Source of the DNA: Clostridium algoriphilum
Lineage (GTDB): Bacteria; Bacillota; Clostridia; Clostridiales; Clostridiaceae
NCBI RefSeq assembly: GCF_020443705.1
Contig: NZ_JAIZZK010000005.1
Coordinates: forward strand, 62,001-126,000
DNA: 64,000 nucleotides
Direction of reading: 5' to 3'
The notes under the pieces are model-generated. The model worked only from the letters and a program-made list of their open reading frames with translations. It was not told the DNA's origin and made no database searches. Shown in pieces: positions 1 through 8,105 of this stretch. Position 1 is the stretch's first letter; every line of letters starts with the position of its first letter. Position numbers and translations under genes: made by a program.

Positions 1-621
1 GAAGACGGCAAAGATATAGTGGTAAAAAGAGGCCCTAATATAAAGCCATTCCCTAAAGCAAAAGAGTTAATAGGAAATGTGGAAGGTAAAGTTCTAACTA
101 AATTAGAGGATAATATTACAACGGATGATATAATGCCATCTAATGCTAAATTACTTCCATTTAGATCTAATATCCCATACCTTGCAGAGTTTTGTTTAAC
201 ACCTAGCGATGCAGAATTTCCAGCTAAGGCTAAAAAATATGATGGTGGAATTATAGTAGCAGGTTCAAACTATGGTCAAGGATCAAGTAGAGAACATGCA
301 GCACTTGCACCGCTTTACTTAGGTATTAAATTCGTTCTTACAAAATCATTTGCTAGAATTCATAAGGCTAATTTAATTAATAATGCTATAATACCATTGG
401 TATTTAAAGATGTTAAAGATTATGAAAATATAGATATGATGGATGAATTAGTTATTGAAGATGCTGCTGAGCAGATTAAAAAAGGCGTAGTTATTGTAAA
501 AAATATAACAAAAGGGTCTGAGTACATAACTTTACCTGAAGTAACGCAAAGAGAAAAAGATATGCTTATACACGGCGGATTAATAAACCTTATGAAAAAC
601 AAGAGAAAAGGAGGGGTTTAA
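1..621 (+). CDS. acn: Aconitate hydratase, C-terminal part (5' end outside window)
   Basis: The reading frame is open from base 1, so this is the 3' end of a longer gene. It converts citrate to isocitrate through cis-aconitate with a [4Fe-4S] cluster in the cytoplasm. The visible part is the swivel domain: DNITTDDIMP near the start, then YGQGSSREHAALAP, the conserved substrate-binding loop with its serine and arginine, and a KSFARIHKANLINN segment. The cluster-binding cysteines lie upstream of the window. The stop codon is 4 bases before the isocitrate dehydrogenase start and its last codons carry the ribosome binding site of that gene (AAAGGAGG), so the two are co-transcribed and probably translationally coupled. 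Together they form the oxidative route from citrate to 2-oxoglutarate, which in clostridia mainly feeds glutamate synthesis. Confidence 0.93.
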   Translation, partial: EDGKDIVVKRGPNIKPFPKAKELIGNVEGKVLTKLEDNITTDDIMPSNAKLLPFRSNIPYLAEFCLTPSDAEFPAKAKKYDGGIIVAGSNYGQGSSREHAALAPLYLGIKFVLTKSFARIHKANLINNAIIPLVFKDVKDYENIDMMDELVIEDAAEQIKKGVVIVKNITKGSEYITLPEVTQREKDMLIHGGLINLMKNKRKGGV

Positions 622-625
622 AACT

Positions 626-1639
626 ATGAAGCATAATATAACACTTATACCCGGTGATGGAATAGGACCAGAAGTAACATCAGCTGCCGTTAAGATATTA
701 GAAAAAAGTGGAGTAGAAATTAACTGGGAAACAGTACGTATGGGTGCGGAAGTTATAGAGGAGTTTAACACTCCTATTCCTTCCTACGTTTTAGAAAGCA
801 TTAAAAAGAATAAAGTTGCACTTAAAGGACCTGTAACTACACCTGTTGGTACGGGGTTTAAAAGTGTTAATGTTACATTAAGACAGGAATTAGATCTATA
901 TGCTAATATAAGGCCGATAAAAACACATGAAGGTGTTCCATCAAGGTTTGGAGATGTAGACTTAATAATAGTTAGAGAAAACAGTGAGGATTTATATGCA
1001 GGTATAGAGCATATGATTACAGAGGATATTGCTGAGAGCATAAAGATAATAAGCAAAAAAGCTAGTGATAGAATAGTAGAATATGCTTTTAAATTAGCAA
1101 AAGAACAAAATAGAAAAGAAGTTATAGCTGTTCACAAAGCAAATATTATGAAGCTTTCTGATGGACTATTTTTAAGATGTGCAAGAAACGTAGCAAGTAA
1201 ATATAAAGATATAGCTTTTGGAGATGTTATAGTTGATGCTATGAGTATGAAGCTTGTAATGAATCCAGAAAAATATGATGTGCTTGTTATGCCTAACCTG
1301 TATGGAGATATACTCTCTGATATGGCAGCGGGTCTAGTTGGAGGTCTAGGACTAGTTCCAGGTGCAAATATTGGAGAAGAAGGTGCAGTTTTTGAGCCGG
1401 CTCATGGATCGGCTCCAGATATAGCCGGGCAGAACATAGCAAACCCAACTGCCTGTATTCTATCTAGCGTAATGATGCTAAGATATATAGGAGAAGTAGA
1501 TGCGGCAGATAAAATAGAGAAAGCCGTGGAAGCTGTTTTAAAAGATGGAAAACATTTAACTTGTGATTTAGGTGGCAACACTGGAACTCGCGAGTTTACC
1601 CAAATCGTCATTGATAAGATGGAAGAACAAACCAATTAA
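626..1639 (+). CDS. icd: NAD-dependent isocitrate dehydrogenase
   Basis: Decarboxylating dehydrogenase of the isocitrate/isopropylmalate family (337 aa), converting isocitrate to 2-oxoglutarate. The N-terminus IPGDGIGPEV is the family's nucleotide-proximal motif, NVTLRQELDLYANIRP carries the substrate-binding arginines, VRENSEDLYAG is typical of isocitrate rather than isopropylmalate enzymes, and GDILSDMAAGLVGGLG supplies the metal-binding aspartates. The short length and EPAHGSAPDIAG segment fit the NAD-type, mitochondrial-like subfamily. Assignment as isocitrate rather than homoisocitrate dehydrogenase rests on motifs plus direct coupling to aconitase just upstream. An intrinsic terminator follows, closing the two-gene unit. 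Confidence 0.9.
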   Translation: MKHNITLIPGDGIGPEVTSAAVKILEKSGVEINWETVRMGAEVIEEFNTPIPSYVLESIKKNKVALKGPVTTPVGTGFKSVNVTLRQELDLYANIRPIKTHEGVPSRFGDVDLIIVRENSEDLYAGIEHMITEDIAESIKIISKKASDRIVEYAFKLAKEQNRKEVIAVHKANIMKLSDGLFLRCARNVASKYKDIAFGDVIVDAMSMKLVMNPEKYDVLVMPNLYGDILSDMAAGLVGGLGLVPGANIGEEGAVFEPAHGSAPDIAGQNIANPTACILSSVMMLRYIGEVDAADKIEKAVEAVLKDGKHLTCDLGGNTGTREFTQIVIDKMEEQTN

Positions 1640-1664
1640 TGTTTGTAAAATTTCAACATATATC

Positions 1665-1706
1665 AAAAAATAACTCATGAGCAGATTGCTTATGGGTTAT
1701 TTTTTA
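1665..1706 (+). terminator. Intrinsic terminator after icd
   Basis: AATAACTCATGAG pairs with CTTATGGGTTATT (two G-T pairs) around a short loop, followed by a run of T. It ends the acn-icd transcript. Confidence 0.75.
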
Positions 1707-1832
1707 TAGAAAGATGTTATAGTAATATAAAGTATAACGTTTATAACATGGTTTAAAATGCAAATGCATTCGGTATAATAATTGGAATGGAATTTATATT
1801 TTAGGTGAGTAGTGAAAGGATAAAGATTTATT

Positions 1833-2513
1833 ATGAGAATAAATAAACTTTTTAGCAATTATGGTATTTGTTCAAGAACTGATGTTAATAGACTTGTAGA
1901 GGAAAACAGGATAATAGTAAATGGAAAACTTTGCTTGCCTGGACAGTGGGTAGAAGTAGAGGATAATATTCTCCTTGATAATGATAATATTAAGGCGAGA
2001 GATAAGATTTATATTGCACTAAATAAACCAGCGGGTATTACTTGTACTGCAGAAAAGTCAGTAGAAAGCAATATAATTGATTTTATAAATTTCCCGGGGT
2101 ATATTTTCCCGGTTGGTAGATTGGATAAAAATTCTAAGGGATTAATATTAATGACGAATGATGGTGAATTGGCGAATAATATTCTAGAGTCTAAAAATGA
2201 ACATGAGAAAGAGTATATAGTAACTGTGAATAAGCCTTTTGATGACTTTTTTATTAAAGGAATGTCTGAAGGTGTTCAAGTTTGCGCAGTTATGACTAGA
2301 CCTTGCAAAGTCATTATGGTTAGTAATGATACTTTTCGTATTATTTTAACCCAAGGACTAAATAAACAAATTCGCAGAATGGCAAAGGCTTTTGGATATA
2401 CAGTTATAAGCCTTGAACGAACTAGAATTATTAATATAAAAATAAGTGGGATAGATGTTGGATCGTGGAGATACCTTACCGAGATCGAGGTAAGTGAATT
2501 AAGTAATCTCTAG
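1833..2513 (+). CDS. rluF: 23S rRNA pseudouridine synthase, RluF/RluB type
   Basis: RNA-modifying enzyme (226 aa) that isomerises uridine to pseudouridine in rRNA. An S4 RNA-binding domain fills about residues 1-55 (MRINKLFSNYGICSRTD, IIVNG). The catalytic domain carries GRLDKNSKGLILMTNDG, where the aspartate of GRLD is the family nucleophile, and NKQIRRMAKAFGY near the C-terminus. The combination of S4 domain, length and the RRMAKAFGY signature fits the RluB/RluE/RluF subfamily; RluF (large-subunit rRNA, helix 74 region) is my best guess, the exact target is inferred. It stands alone between two transcription units. Confidence 0.85.
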   Translation: MRINKLFSNYGICSRTDVNRLVEENRIIVNGKLCLPGQWVEVEDNILLDNDNIKARDKIYIALNKPAGITCTAEKSVESNIIDFINFPGYIFPVGRLDKNSKGLILMTNDGELANNILESKNEHEKEYIVTVNKPFDDFFIKGMSEGVQVCAVMTRPCKVIMVSNDTFRIILTQGLNKQIRRMAKAFGYTVISLERTRIINIKISGIDVGSWRYLTEIEVSELSNL

Positions 2514-2626
2514 ACCGAATATGTTGGTTATAAACCTACTAAAATTAATTTTATAATCTTTGACTAAAATATATAAAAAAGGAAAATACTATATTGATTA
2601 AAGTATGTTTCCTAGGAGGATTATAA

Positions 2627-3172
2627 ATGAAAAGATTTGTGTGCACCGTATGTGGATATATACACGAAGGAGAACAGCCACCGAAAGTATGCCCGATTTG
2701 CAAGGCTGATTCAAGTAAATTTAATGAGGTAAAAGATAATTTAATATGGGCAGATGAACATAAAGTTGGTGTTACAGCAGATATTGATAGTGAGATTATT
2801 GATGACTTAAGAGCTAATTTTATAGGCGAATGCACAGAAGTTGGTATGTACCTTGCTATGTCTAGGCAGGCAGATAGAGAAGGCTTCCCAGAAATTGGCG
2901 AAGCATATAAAAGAATTGCATTTGAAGAAGCAAATCATGCATCTAGATTTGCAGAGATTTTGGGCGAAGTGGTAAAGCCTAATACTCAGGAAAATTTAAA
3001 GGCACGGGTTGAGGCAGAGTATGGAGCATGCGCTGGAAAGAAAAAGCTTGCAGACCTTGCAAAAGCGAAAAATCTTGATGCTATTCATGATACAGTACAT
3101 GAAATGTGCAAAGATGAAGCAAGACATGGAAGAGCCTTTAAAGGACTATTAGATAGATATTTTGAAAAATAG
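2627..3172 (+). CDS. Reverse rubrerythrin (peroxide/O2 reductase), copy 1
   Basis: A rubredoxin domain comes first (residues 1-35, two CxxC pairs: CTVCGY and CPICKA) and a four-helix diiron domain follows (about 50-181) with EANHASR and a C-terminal DEARHGRAF metal-ligand motif. This inverted order defines the reverse rubrerythrins of clostridia, which reduce hydrogen peroxide and oxygen with electrons from NADH via rubredoxin-type carriers. It is 181 aa, the same length as the second copy at 46222-46767, and the two are close paralogues throughout. The start follows CTAGGAGGATTATAA. Upstream only half of a PerR-like box is visible (TTATAAT near 2550), so PerR control is less convincing here than for copy 2. 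A strong shared terminator separates it from the convergent DUF1540 gene. Confidence 0.92.
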   Translation: MKRFVCTVCGYIHEGEQPPKVCPICKADSSKFNEVKDNLIWADEHKVGVTADIDSEIIDDLRANFIGECTEVGMYLAMSRQADREGFPEIGEAYKRIAFEEANHASRFAEILGEVVKPNTQENLKARVEAEYGACAGKKKLADLAKAKNLDAIHDTVHEMCKDEARHGRAFKGLLDRYFEK

Positions 3173-3174
3173 AT

Positions 3175-3216
3175 AAAAGTAACCTCTTAGTATAGATACT
3201 AAGAGGTTACTTTTAT
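3175..3216. terminator. Bidirectional terminator between rubrerythrin and DUF1540 gene
   Basis: A perfect 18-19 bp inverted repeat (AAAAGTAACCTCTTAGTAT and its complement) with A/T runs on both sides, lying between two convergent stop codons. Confidence 0.9.
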
Positions 3217-3221
3217 AAAAC

Positions 3222-3548
3222 CTACTGTTTATCTGGTTTGAAAGTACAGCAGTCGGTTTCTGTATAGAGATTAACTGAATCACCATTAACATCTATAGAT
3301 TCAGCATTACAAAGGTTGTCAGCGTTATAGGTGCAAGTACCTACGTTACAGGTAATTGCATTACATTCATTACCTTTATCATTAATGTTATTTGTAAGTT
3401 TGCTATAAAGTTTAACATCCATAAATGTAGCACAACAAGTGTCATCATTTTTTTTTGCGCTTTTTCCACCTACATTAATTATGTTAGCAAAACATGTGTT
3501 ATCATTGTTATGGGAGCAATTTGCAACACCGCAGTTAATCTTTGACAT
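3222..3548 (-). CDS. Cysteine-rich protein with two DUF1540 domains
   Basis: Small protein (108 aa) made of two copies of the DUF1540 motif: residues 4-43 and about 62-105. Each copy has the spacing C-x3-5-C-x5-7-N-x-C, then an I-x-V-x-G strand and a terminal CC-x-F, giving twelve or so cysteines in total. The family is common in spore-forming Firmicutes and its function is unknown; the cysteine pattern suggests metal binding or disulfide cross-linking. A clean ribosome binding site (AAGGAGGAG) precedes the ATG. It is monocistronic and ends at the shared terminator with the rubrerythrin gene. Confidence 0.85.
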   Translation of the reverse strand: MSKINCGVANCSHNNDNTCFANIINVGGKSAKKNDDTCCATFMDVKLYSKLTNNINDKGNECNAITCNVGTCTYNADNLCNAESIDVNGDSVNLYTETDCCTFKPDKQ

Positions 3549-3685
3549 TATATCTCCTCCTTAATGTATCTACTAAGAAGTTTAACCATAATGAAAAGAA
3601 AATATCTATAATTCAGATTTTAATATTGTTTAAATAAATAATATTAAGATTTATTTAGAATTAAGCGCTATTACTTCTATGAATG

Positions 3686-3870
3686 TGGTATAATGAAAAT
3701 AATGTAGTAAAATAAACATGTGTGTTCTAGAGAAAATTGAGTTGTTAATAAAAAATTAGGGAATATTGAAGTTATATATAATTTAAAATCCCTTATAAGG
3801 CATGAAAAAAATAGGCTAGTATGCTGACTGGTTATTTTTTTAAGATGCCTAATTAGAAGAAAGAGGTGTC
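3686..3870 (+). promoter_or_regulatory. Extended -10 promoter and structured leader of the HNH-repeat gene
   Basis: TGGTATAAT at 3686-3694 is an extended -10 promoter (TGn then TATAAT). It would give a leader of about 170 nt. That leader contains AGGGA (3758-3762) facing TCCCT (3789-3793), then AGGCAT (3798-3803) facing ATGCCT (3845-3850), which encloses an inner stem 3809-3819/3828-3837 followed directly by seven T. The inner stem plus T-run looks like an intrinsic terminator, so the leader may attenuate transcription. It matches no riboswitch class I recognise. The 3549-3685 part, between the two divergent genes, shows nothing else clear. Confidence 0.4.
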
Positions 3871-3875
3871 CTATC

Positions 3876-4601
3876 ATAAAAAACGGAAATGAAAACAAAA
3901 CAGAAATTAAAACAGAAACTACTAAAGTTGAAGTTAAATTAAACAAATATCAGACGCTAGAAGAAATTACATTTTTAAAAATAGTTAAAAAAGATGGCAC
4001 AACCATTGATTGTAAAATAGATACTGAGGATTTACAAAGGGTACTCGAAAAAGGTCGTTGGTTTGCAGAGTGGAATAAGGATTTTAATAATTTCTTAGCA
4101 CAAAATCTAGGTAGTTATTATATCGAAGAAAAGAAATATAGAAGAAAGCAAAGTTTGCAATCATTTATATTAGATGTTCATCCAAAAGCACCTGTAAGAC
4201 ATATTAATGGAGATACTCTAGATAATAGAAAATCCAACTTAGAAGTATATGATCAAAACACAAAGAATAGTTATGAAGCATTAGATGAAGATTCTGTTGC
4301 TGTAATATTAAGAGACAGATATGGTAAAGAGAAATCAAGAACAATAATTGATAAAGAAGATGTAAATAGAGTAGTCAACAATGGTTATACATGGGTCCTA
4401 TTTAAGAAAGACATGGAACCTTATGCTGTAGCAAATACTCCTGAAGGAAAAATTTATTTAAATAGATTTATAATGGGTACAACTGAAGACATGGTTACTC
4501 ATCCTATAAATCTTAATACATTAGACAATAGAAAAGCTAATCTAGAGAATAAAAATGCTAATGTAGAAGATGTTAAATTAAATGAAGAAACAGAAAACTA
4601 A
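3876..4601 (+). CDS. Protein with two tandem AP2/HNH-like domains, apparent ATA start
   Basis: The frame codes for 241 aa from an ATA codon at 3876 placed 7 bases after AGAGGTG (3862-3868). No ATG, GTG or TTG exists in frame before the TTG at 4155, which would cut the first domain in half. That the upstream part is coding is shown by an internal duplication: residues about 31-124 and 140-224 align, each ending in a conserved LDNRK-[SA]-NLE block. This resembles the AP2/HNH fold of homing endonucleases (HINGD-x-LDNR). Copy A keeps the His and Asn of that motif; copy B (HPINLNTLDNR) has lost the HINGD pattern. Nuclease activity is therefore doubtful and a DNA-binding role is possible. A strong terminator follows. 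The TTG at 4155 is the alternative start. Confidence 0.6.
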   Translation: MKNGNENKTEIKTETTKVEVKLNKYQTLEEITFLKIVKKDGTTIDCKIDTEDLQRVLEKGRWFAEWNKDFNNFLAQNLGSYYIEEKKYRRKQSLQSFILDVHPKAPVRHINGDTLDNRKSNLEVYDQNTKNSYEALDEDSVAVILRDRYGKEKSRTIIDKEDVNRVVNNGYTWVLFKKDMEPYAVANTPEGKIYLNRFIMGTTEDMVTHPINLNTLDNRKANLENKNANVEDVKLNEETEN

Positions 4602-4618
4602 TAAATAATAAAATTTAT

Positions 4619-4660
4619 AAAGATCAGTATAGGAAATAGCGCTATACTGATCTTTATTTT
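4619..4660. terminator. Bidirectional terminator between HNH-repeat gene and exonuclease
   Basis: AAAGATCAGTATAG pairs perfectly with CTATACTGATCTTT and is followed by a T-run on the plus strand and preceded by A-rich sequence for the minus-strand gene ending at 4654. Confidence 0.85.
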
Positions 4661-5436
4661 TTTAATTTCGGATCAGAAACAATATTAATTTGAAACTGGT
4701 TTGTTTTACCCATAATGTATGCTAGTTTAATTATTGATTTTTCATCAACAGTCATTTCGCGCTCAAACATTTTTTCAAATTGTTTTGTTAAGTTGTGAAA
4801 GTCTATTTTGTAATTTTGAGTTTTAGATCTCTCTAACAATGGACGTTTATCATGATTATATATGCTAGTTTTAATATCTGCGTTGTAAATTTTCTTAAAT
4901 ACTTCTGCAGTATAATAAGCATCATTTAAAGCATTATGGAACTTATTTTCAATAGGTACTTCTAGTAACTCGGTTGCATTACTCAGCCCGATATTAATTC
5001 CTTTTTTGCAGTTGAGTGCATTTGATGCATAGGACTGAATGTTAATGAATTCTGTAGGAACTATGGTGGCATCTAATTCATAGTATTCAATATTCCTAAA
5101 TAGTTCTTTTATATCGGCTACTCCCCATACGCATAGTACGTTTTTATCAGCTTCAATGAATTTTGAGAAATTTTCATACATTTCTTTTAAAGATTTACCT
5201 TTATCTAATTCATCCATTGTTATGCCAGTAAGTTCTTTTACAAAAGGGTTAAGAGCAGGATATATTTGAGGTTTTACTAAAATATCAAGAGTTCCTATTG
5301 TTTCTAAATTATTATTTAGTTTTACAGCTCCTATTTGAATTATTTCAAAAGGACATTTAGGGTTTATTGTATTTTTAGTTTCTTTTGAAAAATTATATCC
5401 TTGGTTAAATTCTAAATCAAATACTATATAATTCAT
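4654..5436 (-). CDS. DnaQ-type 3'-5' exonuclease domain protein
   Basis: A 260-aa protein whose first 185 residues form a DEDD-family exonuclease domain: FDLEFNQ at residues 6-12 (ExoI, the D and E metal ligands), the WGVADIKEL segment near 105 (ExoII aspartate), and HNALNDAYYTAEVF near 165-178 (ExoIII, H-x4-D, so DEDDh type). It resembles the KapD/RNase T-like exonucleases of Firmicutes, which act on single-stranded nucleic acid; the substrate is not evident here. The C-terminal 70 residues are unassigned. It is transcribed alone, away from topB. Confidence 0.82.
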   Translation of the reverse strand: MNYIVFDLEFNQGYNFSKETKNTINPKCPFEIIQIGAVKLNNNLETIGTLDILVKPQIYPALNPFVKELTGITMDELDKGKSLKEMYENFSKFIEADKNVLCVWGVADIKELFRNIEYYELDATIVPTEFINIQSYASNALNCKKGINIGLSNATELLEVPIENKFHNALNDAYYTAEVFKKIYNADIKTSIYNHDKRPLLERSKTQNYKIDFHNLTKQFEKMFEREMTVDEKSIIKLAYIMGKTNQFQINIVSDPKLKK

Positions 5437-5461
5437 TTAATTACCTCTAAACTTATATTAT

Positions 5462-5536
5462 TATATTATGGATTTTAATAATGTATATTATGAATTTAAA
5501 TAATATATATTATGAATTTAAATAATATATATTATG
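5462..5536. repeat. 22-bp direct tandem repeat, about 3.4 copies
   Basis: The unit TATATTATGAATTTAAATAA plus two bases recurs with exact 22-base spacing: TATATTATG starts at 5462, 5484, 5506 and 5528. Copies 2 and 3 are identical, copy 1 differs at a few bases. It lies just upstream of the minus-strand exonuclease gene, between its start and the topB promoter. Period 22 is two helical turns, so it may be a set of phased protein sites or simple slippage. Confidence 0.8.
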
Positions 5537-5595
5537 TAGTATATCATTTATGACAATAAAAAACATCTCCATTGCTATGTCTTTAACAACAAAAA

Positions 5596-5625
5596 TTGAA
5601 CATTACATATAAAGTGGTTTATAAT
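5596..5625 (+). promoter_or_regulatory. Putative sigma-A promoter of topB
   Basis: TTGAAC (5596-5601), an 18-base spacer and TATAAT (5620-5625), about 130 bp upstream of the topB start. The 5437-5755 gap otherwise holds the 22-bp repeat and AT-rich sequence. Confidence 0.45.
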
Positions 5626-5755
5626 AAGTATAGTTACAATATTATATATTTTAGATATTTACATCTACTGGTATTATAATTTTTTAATAAAAATAAATAA
5701 ATAGAACTGGGTAAATCTCAGTAAATTATTTAATATATGAGAGGAAGTTTTATGA

Positions 5756-7915
5756 ATGGGAAAAATATTAGTGCTTGCAGAAAAACCGTCAGTTGGACGT
5801 GAATTAGCAAAAGTCTTAAATTGCACTCAAGGTGGAAATGGATACTTAATGGGGGCAAAGTATATTGTGACTTGGGCACTTGGACATCTTGTAACACTAG
5901 CTGGCCCAGAAGACTATGATCAAAAATATAAAAGCTGGAAAATGGAAGATCTCCCTATGTTACCTAAAGATTTAAAACTGGTAGTTATTAAGGAAACTTC
6001 TAAGCAATATAAGATTGTGCGCGAACTTCTTAAAAGAGCTGATGTAGATGAGCTTGTTATTGCAACAGATTCGGGGCGTGAGGGAGAGCTAGTTGCGCGT
6101 TGGATCATTCAAAAGGCAGGATTTAGAAAGCCTATTAAGAGGTTATGGATCTCCTCTCAAACTGAGAAAGCAATAAAGGACGGATTTGCAAATCTTAAAC
6201 CTGGAAAAGATTATGAAAACTTATTTTGGGCAGCGCAATCAAGAGCAGAAGCAGATTGGTTAATAGGACTAAACGTAACTAGGGCATTAACTTGTAAATA
6301 TAATGCTCAATTGTCGGCTGGAAGGGTCCAGACACCTACTTTAGCACTTATTGTTGATAGAGAAAATGAAATAAAAAAATTCATTCCAAAGGATTACTGG
6401 ACAGTAAATGGTAAGGTAAATGGTTTTACAGTTCATTGGGCAAGTAAAAACGGAGACTCACGTACATTTGACAAGCAAAAGGCAGAAGAAGTCGCAGCTA
6501 AAGTAAACAATCAAATGGGCACCGTCGTAGAGCTAAATAAAGCATCTAAAAAAGAATTGCCTCCACTTGCGTATGATTTAACTGAGCTTCAAAGAGATGC
6601 AAATAGAAAATTTGGATTTTCAGCAAAACAAACTCTTAATATAATGCAGAAATTATATGAAAATCATAAGATATTATCTTATCCAAGAACAGACTCTAGG
6701 CATATTACTACAGATATTGTAGCAACGCTCATGGATAGGTTAAAGAGTATAGCGATAGGACCATATGAGAAAGCGGCTAGAAGCATAATAAAAGGTAGAA
6801 TACACACTACAAGTAGACTTGTGGATAATAGCAAGGTATCAGATCATCATGCTATAATTCCAACAGAGCAGCATGTAGATTTATCAAGCCTTAACAAAGA
6901 AGAAAAAAGCATTTATGACTTAGTTGTAAAAAGATTTTTAGAAGTTCTAAGTCCAGCGTTTGAGTATGAGCAAACTACTGTGAAAATAAAGGCTAAGGGT
7001 GAAACTTTTTCTGCAAAAGGAAAAATAGTTAAGTCAAAGGGCTGGAAAGAAATAAGTAGTTCTAATGAAAATGAAGACAAAGATCAATCTCTACCACCGA
7101 TAAATAAAGGTGAAGAAGTTAAACTTACTTTAGTTAAATCTGTAAATGAGAAAACAAAGCCACCTGCTAGATATAATGAAGCAACATTACTTACAGCTAT
7201 GGAACATCCAGGAAAAGATATCCAGGATGAAAGTCTTCGAGAAGCTTTGGATAATACTTCAGGACTTGGAACACCAGCAACAAGAGCAGATGTTATTGAA
7301 AAATTATTCAACATCTTTTATATGGAGAGAAGAGGTAAAGAAATTTTTCCGACCTCAAAAGGAATACAGCTAATAGGTTTAGTTCCTGAGGAATTAAAAT
7401 CGCCTGAACTTACCGCTAAATGGGAAAAGCAGCTTCAACTTATAAGCAAAGGAAAAGCTAATTCTATGAATTTCGTAAAAAGTATGAGGGAATATGCAGT
7501 GAAGCTTGTGAAGAACGTTGTAGCTTCAAGTGAAATATATAAGCATGACAACGCTACAAGAGTTAAATGTCCTGAGTGTAGTAAATATCTCCTTGAAGTT
7601 AACGGCAAAAGAGGGAAGATGCTCGTATGCCCAGATAGGGAATGTGGATATCGTAAGGGTGTATCACAAATTTCTAATGCACGTTGTCCTACTTGTCATA
7701 AGAAAATGGAGATTAGAGGCGACGGGGACAATAAAATATTCGTTTGTGGTTGCGGTTATAGAGAAAAGCTTTCAGCCTTTAACAAACGCCGTGAATCAGA
7801 AAAAAGTGCTTTAAATAAAAAAGATGTTAGTAGATTTTTGAATCAGCAGAATAAGAAGGATGAACCTATAAATTCTGCTATGGCAGATGCTTTTGCCAAG
7901 CTTAATTTAAAATAG
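5756..7915 (+). CDS. topB: DNA topoisomerase III
   Basis: Type IA topoisomerase (719 aa) that relaxes and decatenates DNA by passing a strand through a transient single-strand break. The Toprim domain opens the protein (VLAEKPSVGRELA at 5-17, ATDSGREGEL near 102-111 with its metal-binding acidic residues). The catalytic tyrosine lies in ILSYPRTDSR near residue 309. GRVQTPTLAL near 190 and NTSGLGTPATRADV near 500 are standard core motifs. The C-terminal 115 residues carry CxxC-based zinc motifs (CPECSKYL, CPDRECGY, CPTCHKKM, CGCGYRE), followed by a basic tail. Length and the zinc tail match the Firmicute TopB group. The ATG at 5756 follows GAGAGGAAG. It forms its own unit. Confidence 0.96.
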   Translation: MGKILVLAEKPSVGRELAKVLNCTQGGNGYLMGAKYIVTWALGHLVTLAGPEDYDQKYKSWKMEDLPMLPKDLKLVVIKETSKQYKIVRELLKRADVDELVIATDSGREGELVARWIIQKAGFRKPIKRLWISSQTEKAIKDGFANLKPGKDYENLFWAAQSRAEADWLIGLNVTRALTCKYNAQLSAGRVQTPTLALIVDRENEIKKFIPKDYWTVNGKVNGFTVHWASKNGDSRTFDKQKAEEVAAKVNNQMGTVVELNKASKKELPPLAYDLTELQRDANRKFGFSAKQTLNIMQKLYENHKILSYPRTDSRHITTDIVATLMDRLKSIAIGPYEKAARSIIKGRIHTTSRLVDNSKVSDHHAIIPTEQHVDLSSLNKEEKSIYDLVVKRFLEVLSPAFEYEQTTVKIKAKGETFSAKGKIVKSKGWKEISSSNENEDKDQSLPPINKGEEVKLTLVKSVNEKTKPPARYNEATLLTAMEHPGKDIQDESLREALDNTSGLGTPATRADVIEKLFNIFYMERRGKEIFPTSKGIQLIGLVPEELKSPELTAKWEKQLQLISKGKANSMNFVKSMREYAVKLVKNVVASSEIYKHDNATRVKCPECSKYLLEVNGKRGKMLVCPDRECGYRKGVSQISNARCPTCHKKMEIRGDGDNKIFVCGCGYREKLSAFNKRRESEKSALNKKDVSRFLNQQNKKDEPINSAMADAFAKLNLK

Positions 7916-8105
7916 TAAGAAATAAGATACAAAGGGTTTAGTAAAACAAAAACGACAGAATAAGTACAAATATGAGCAATTACGACATAATATTACAAAA
8001 TAACCATGAATAAAAGATGCGAATACCTCACTTAGATGATAGTATGGGTATACAAAGAGAAAAACTTACTTTGTATATTAAAATTAGGAAGGTGAGGTAC
8101 AAAAG

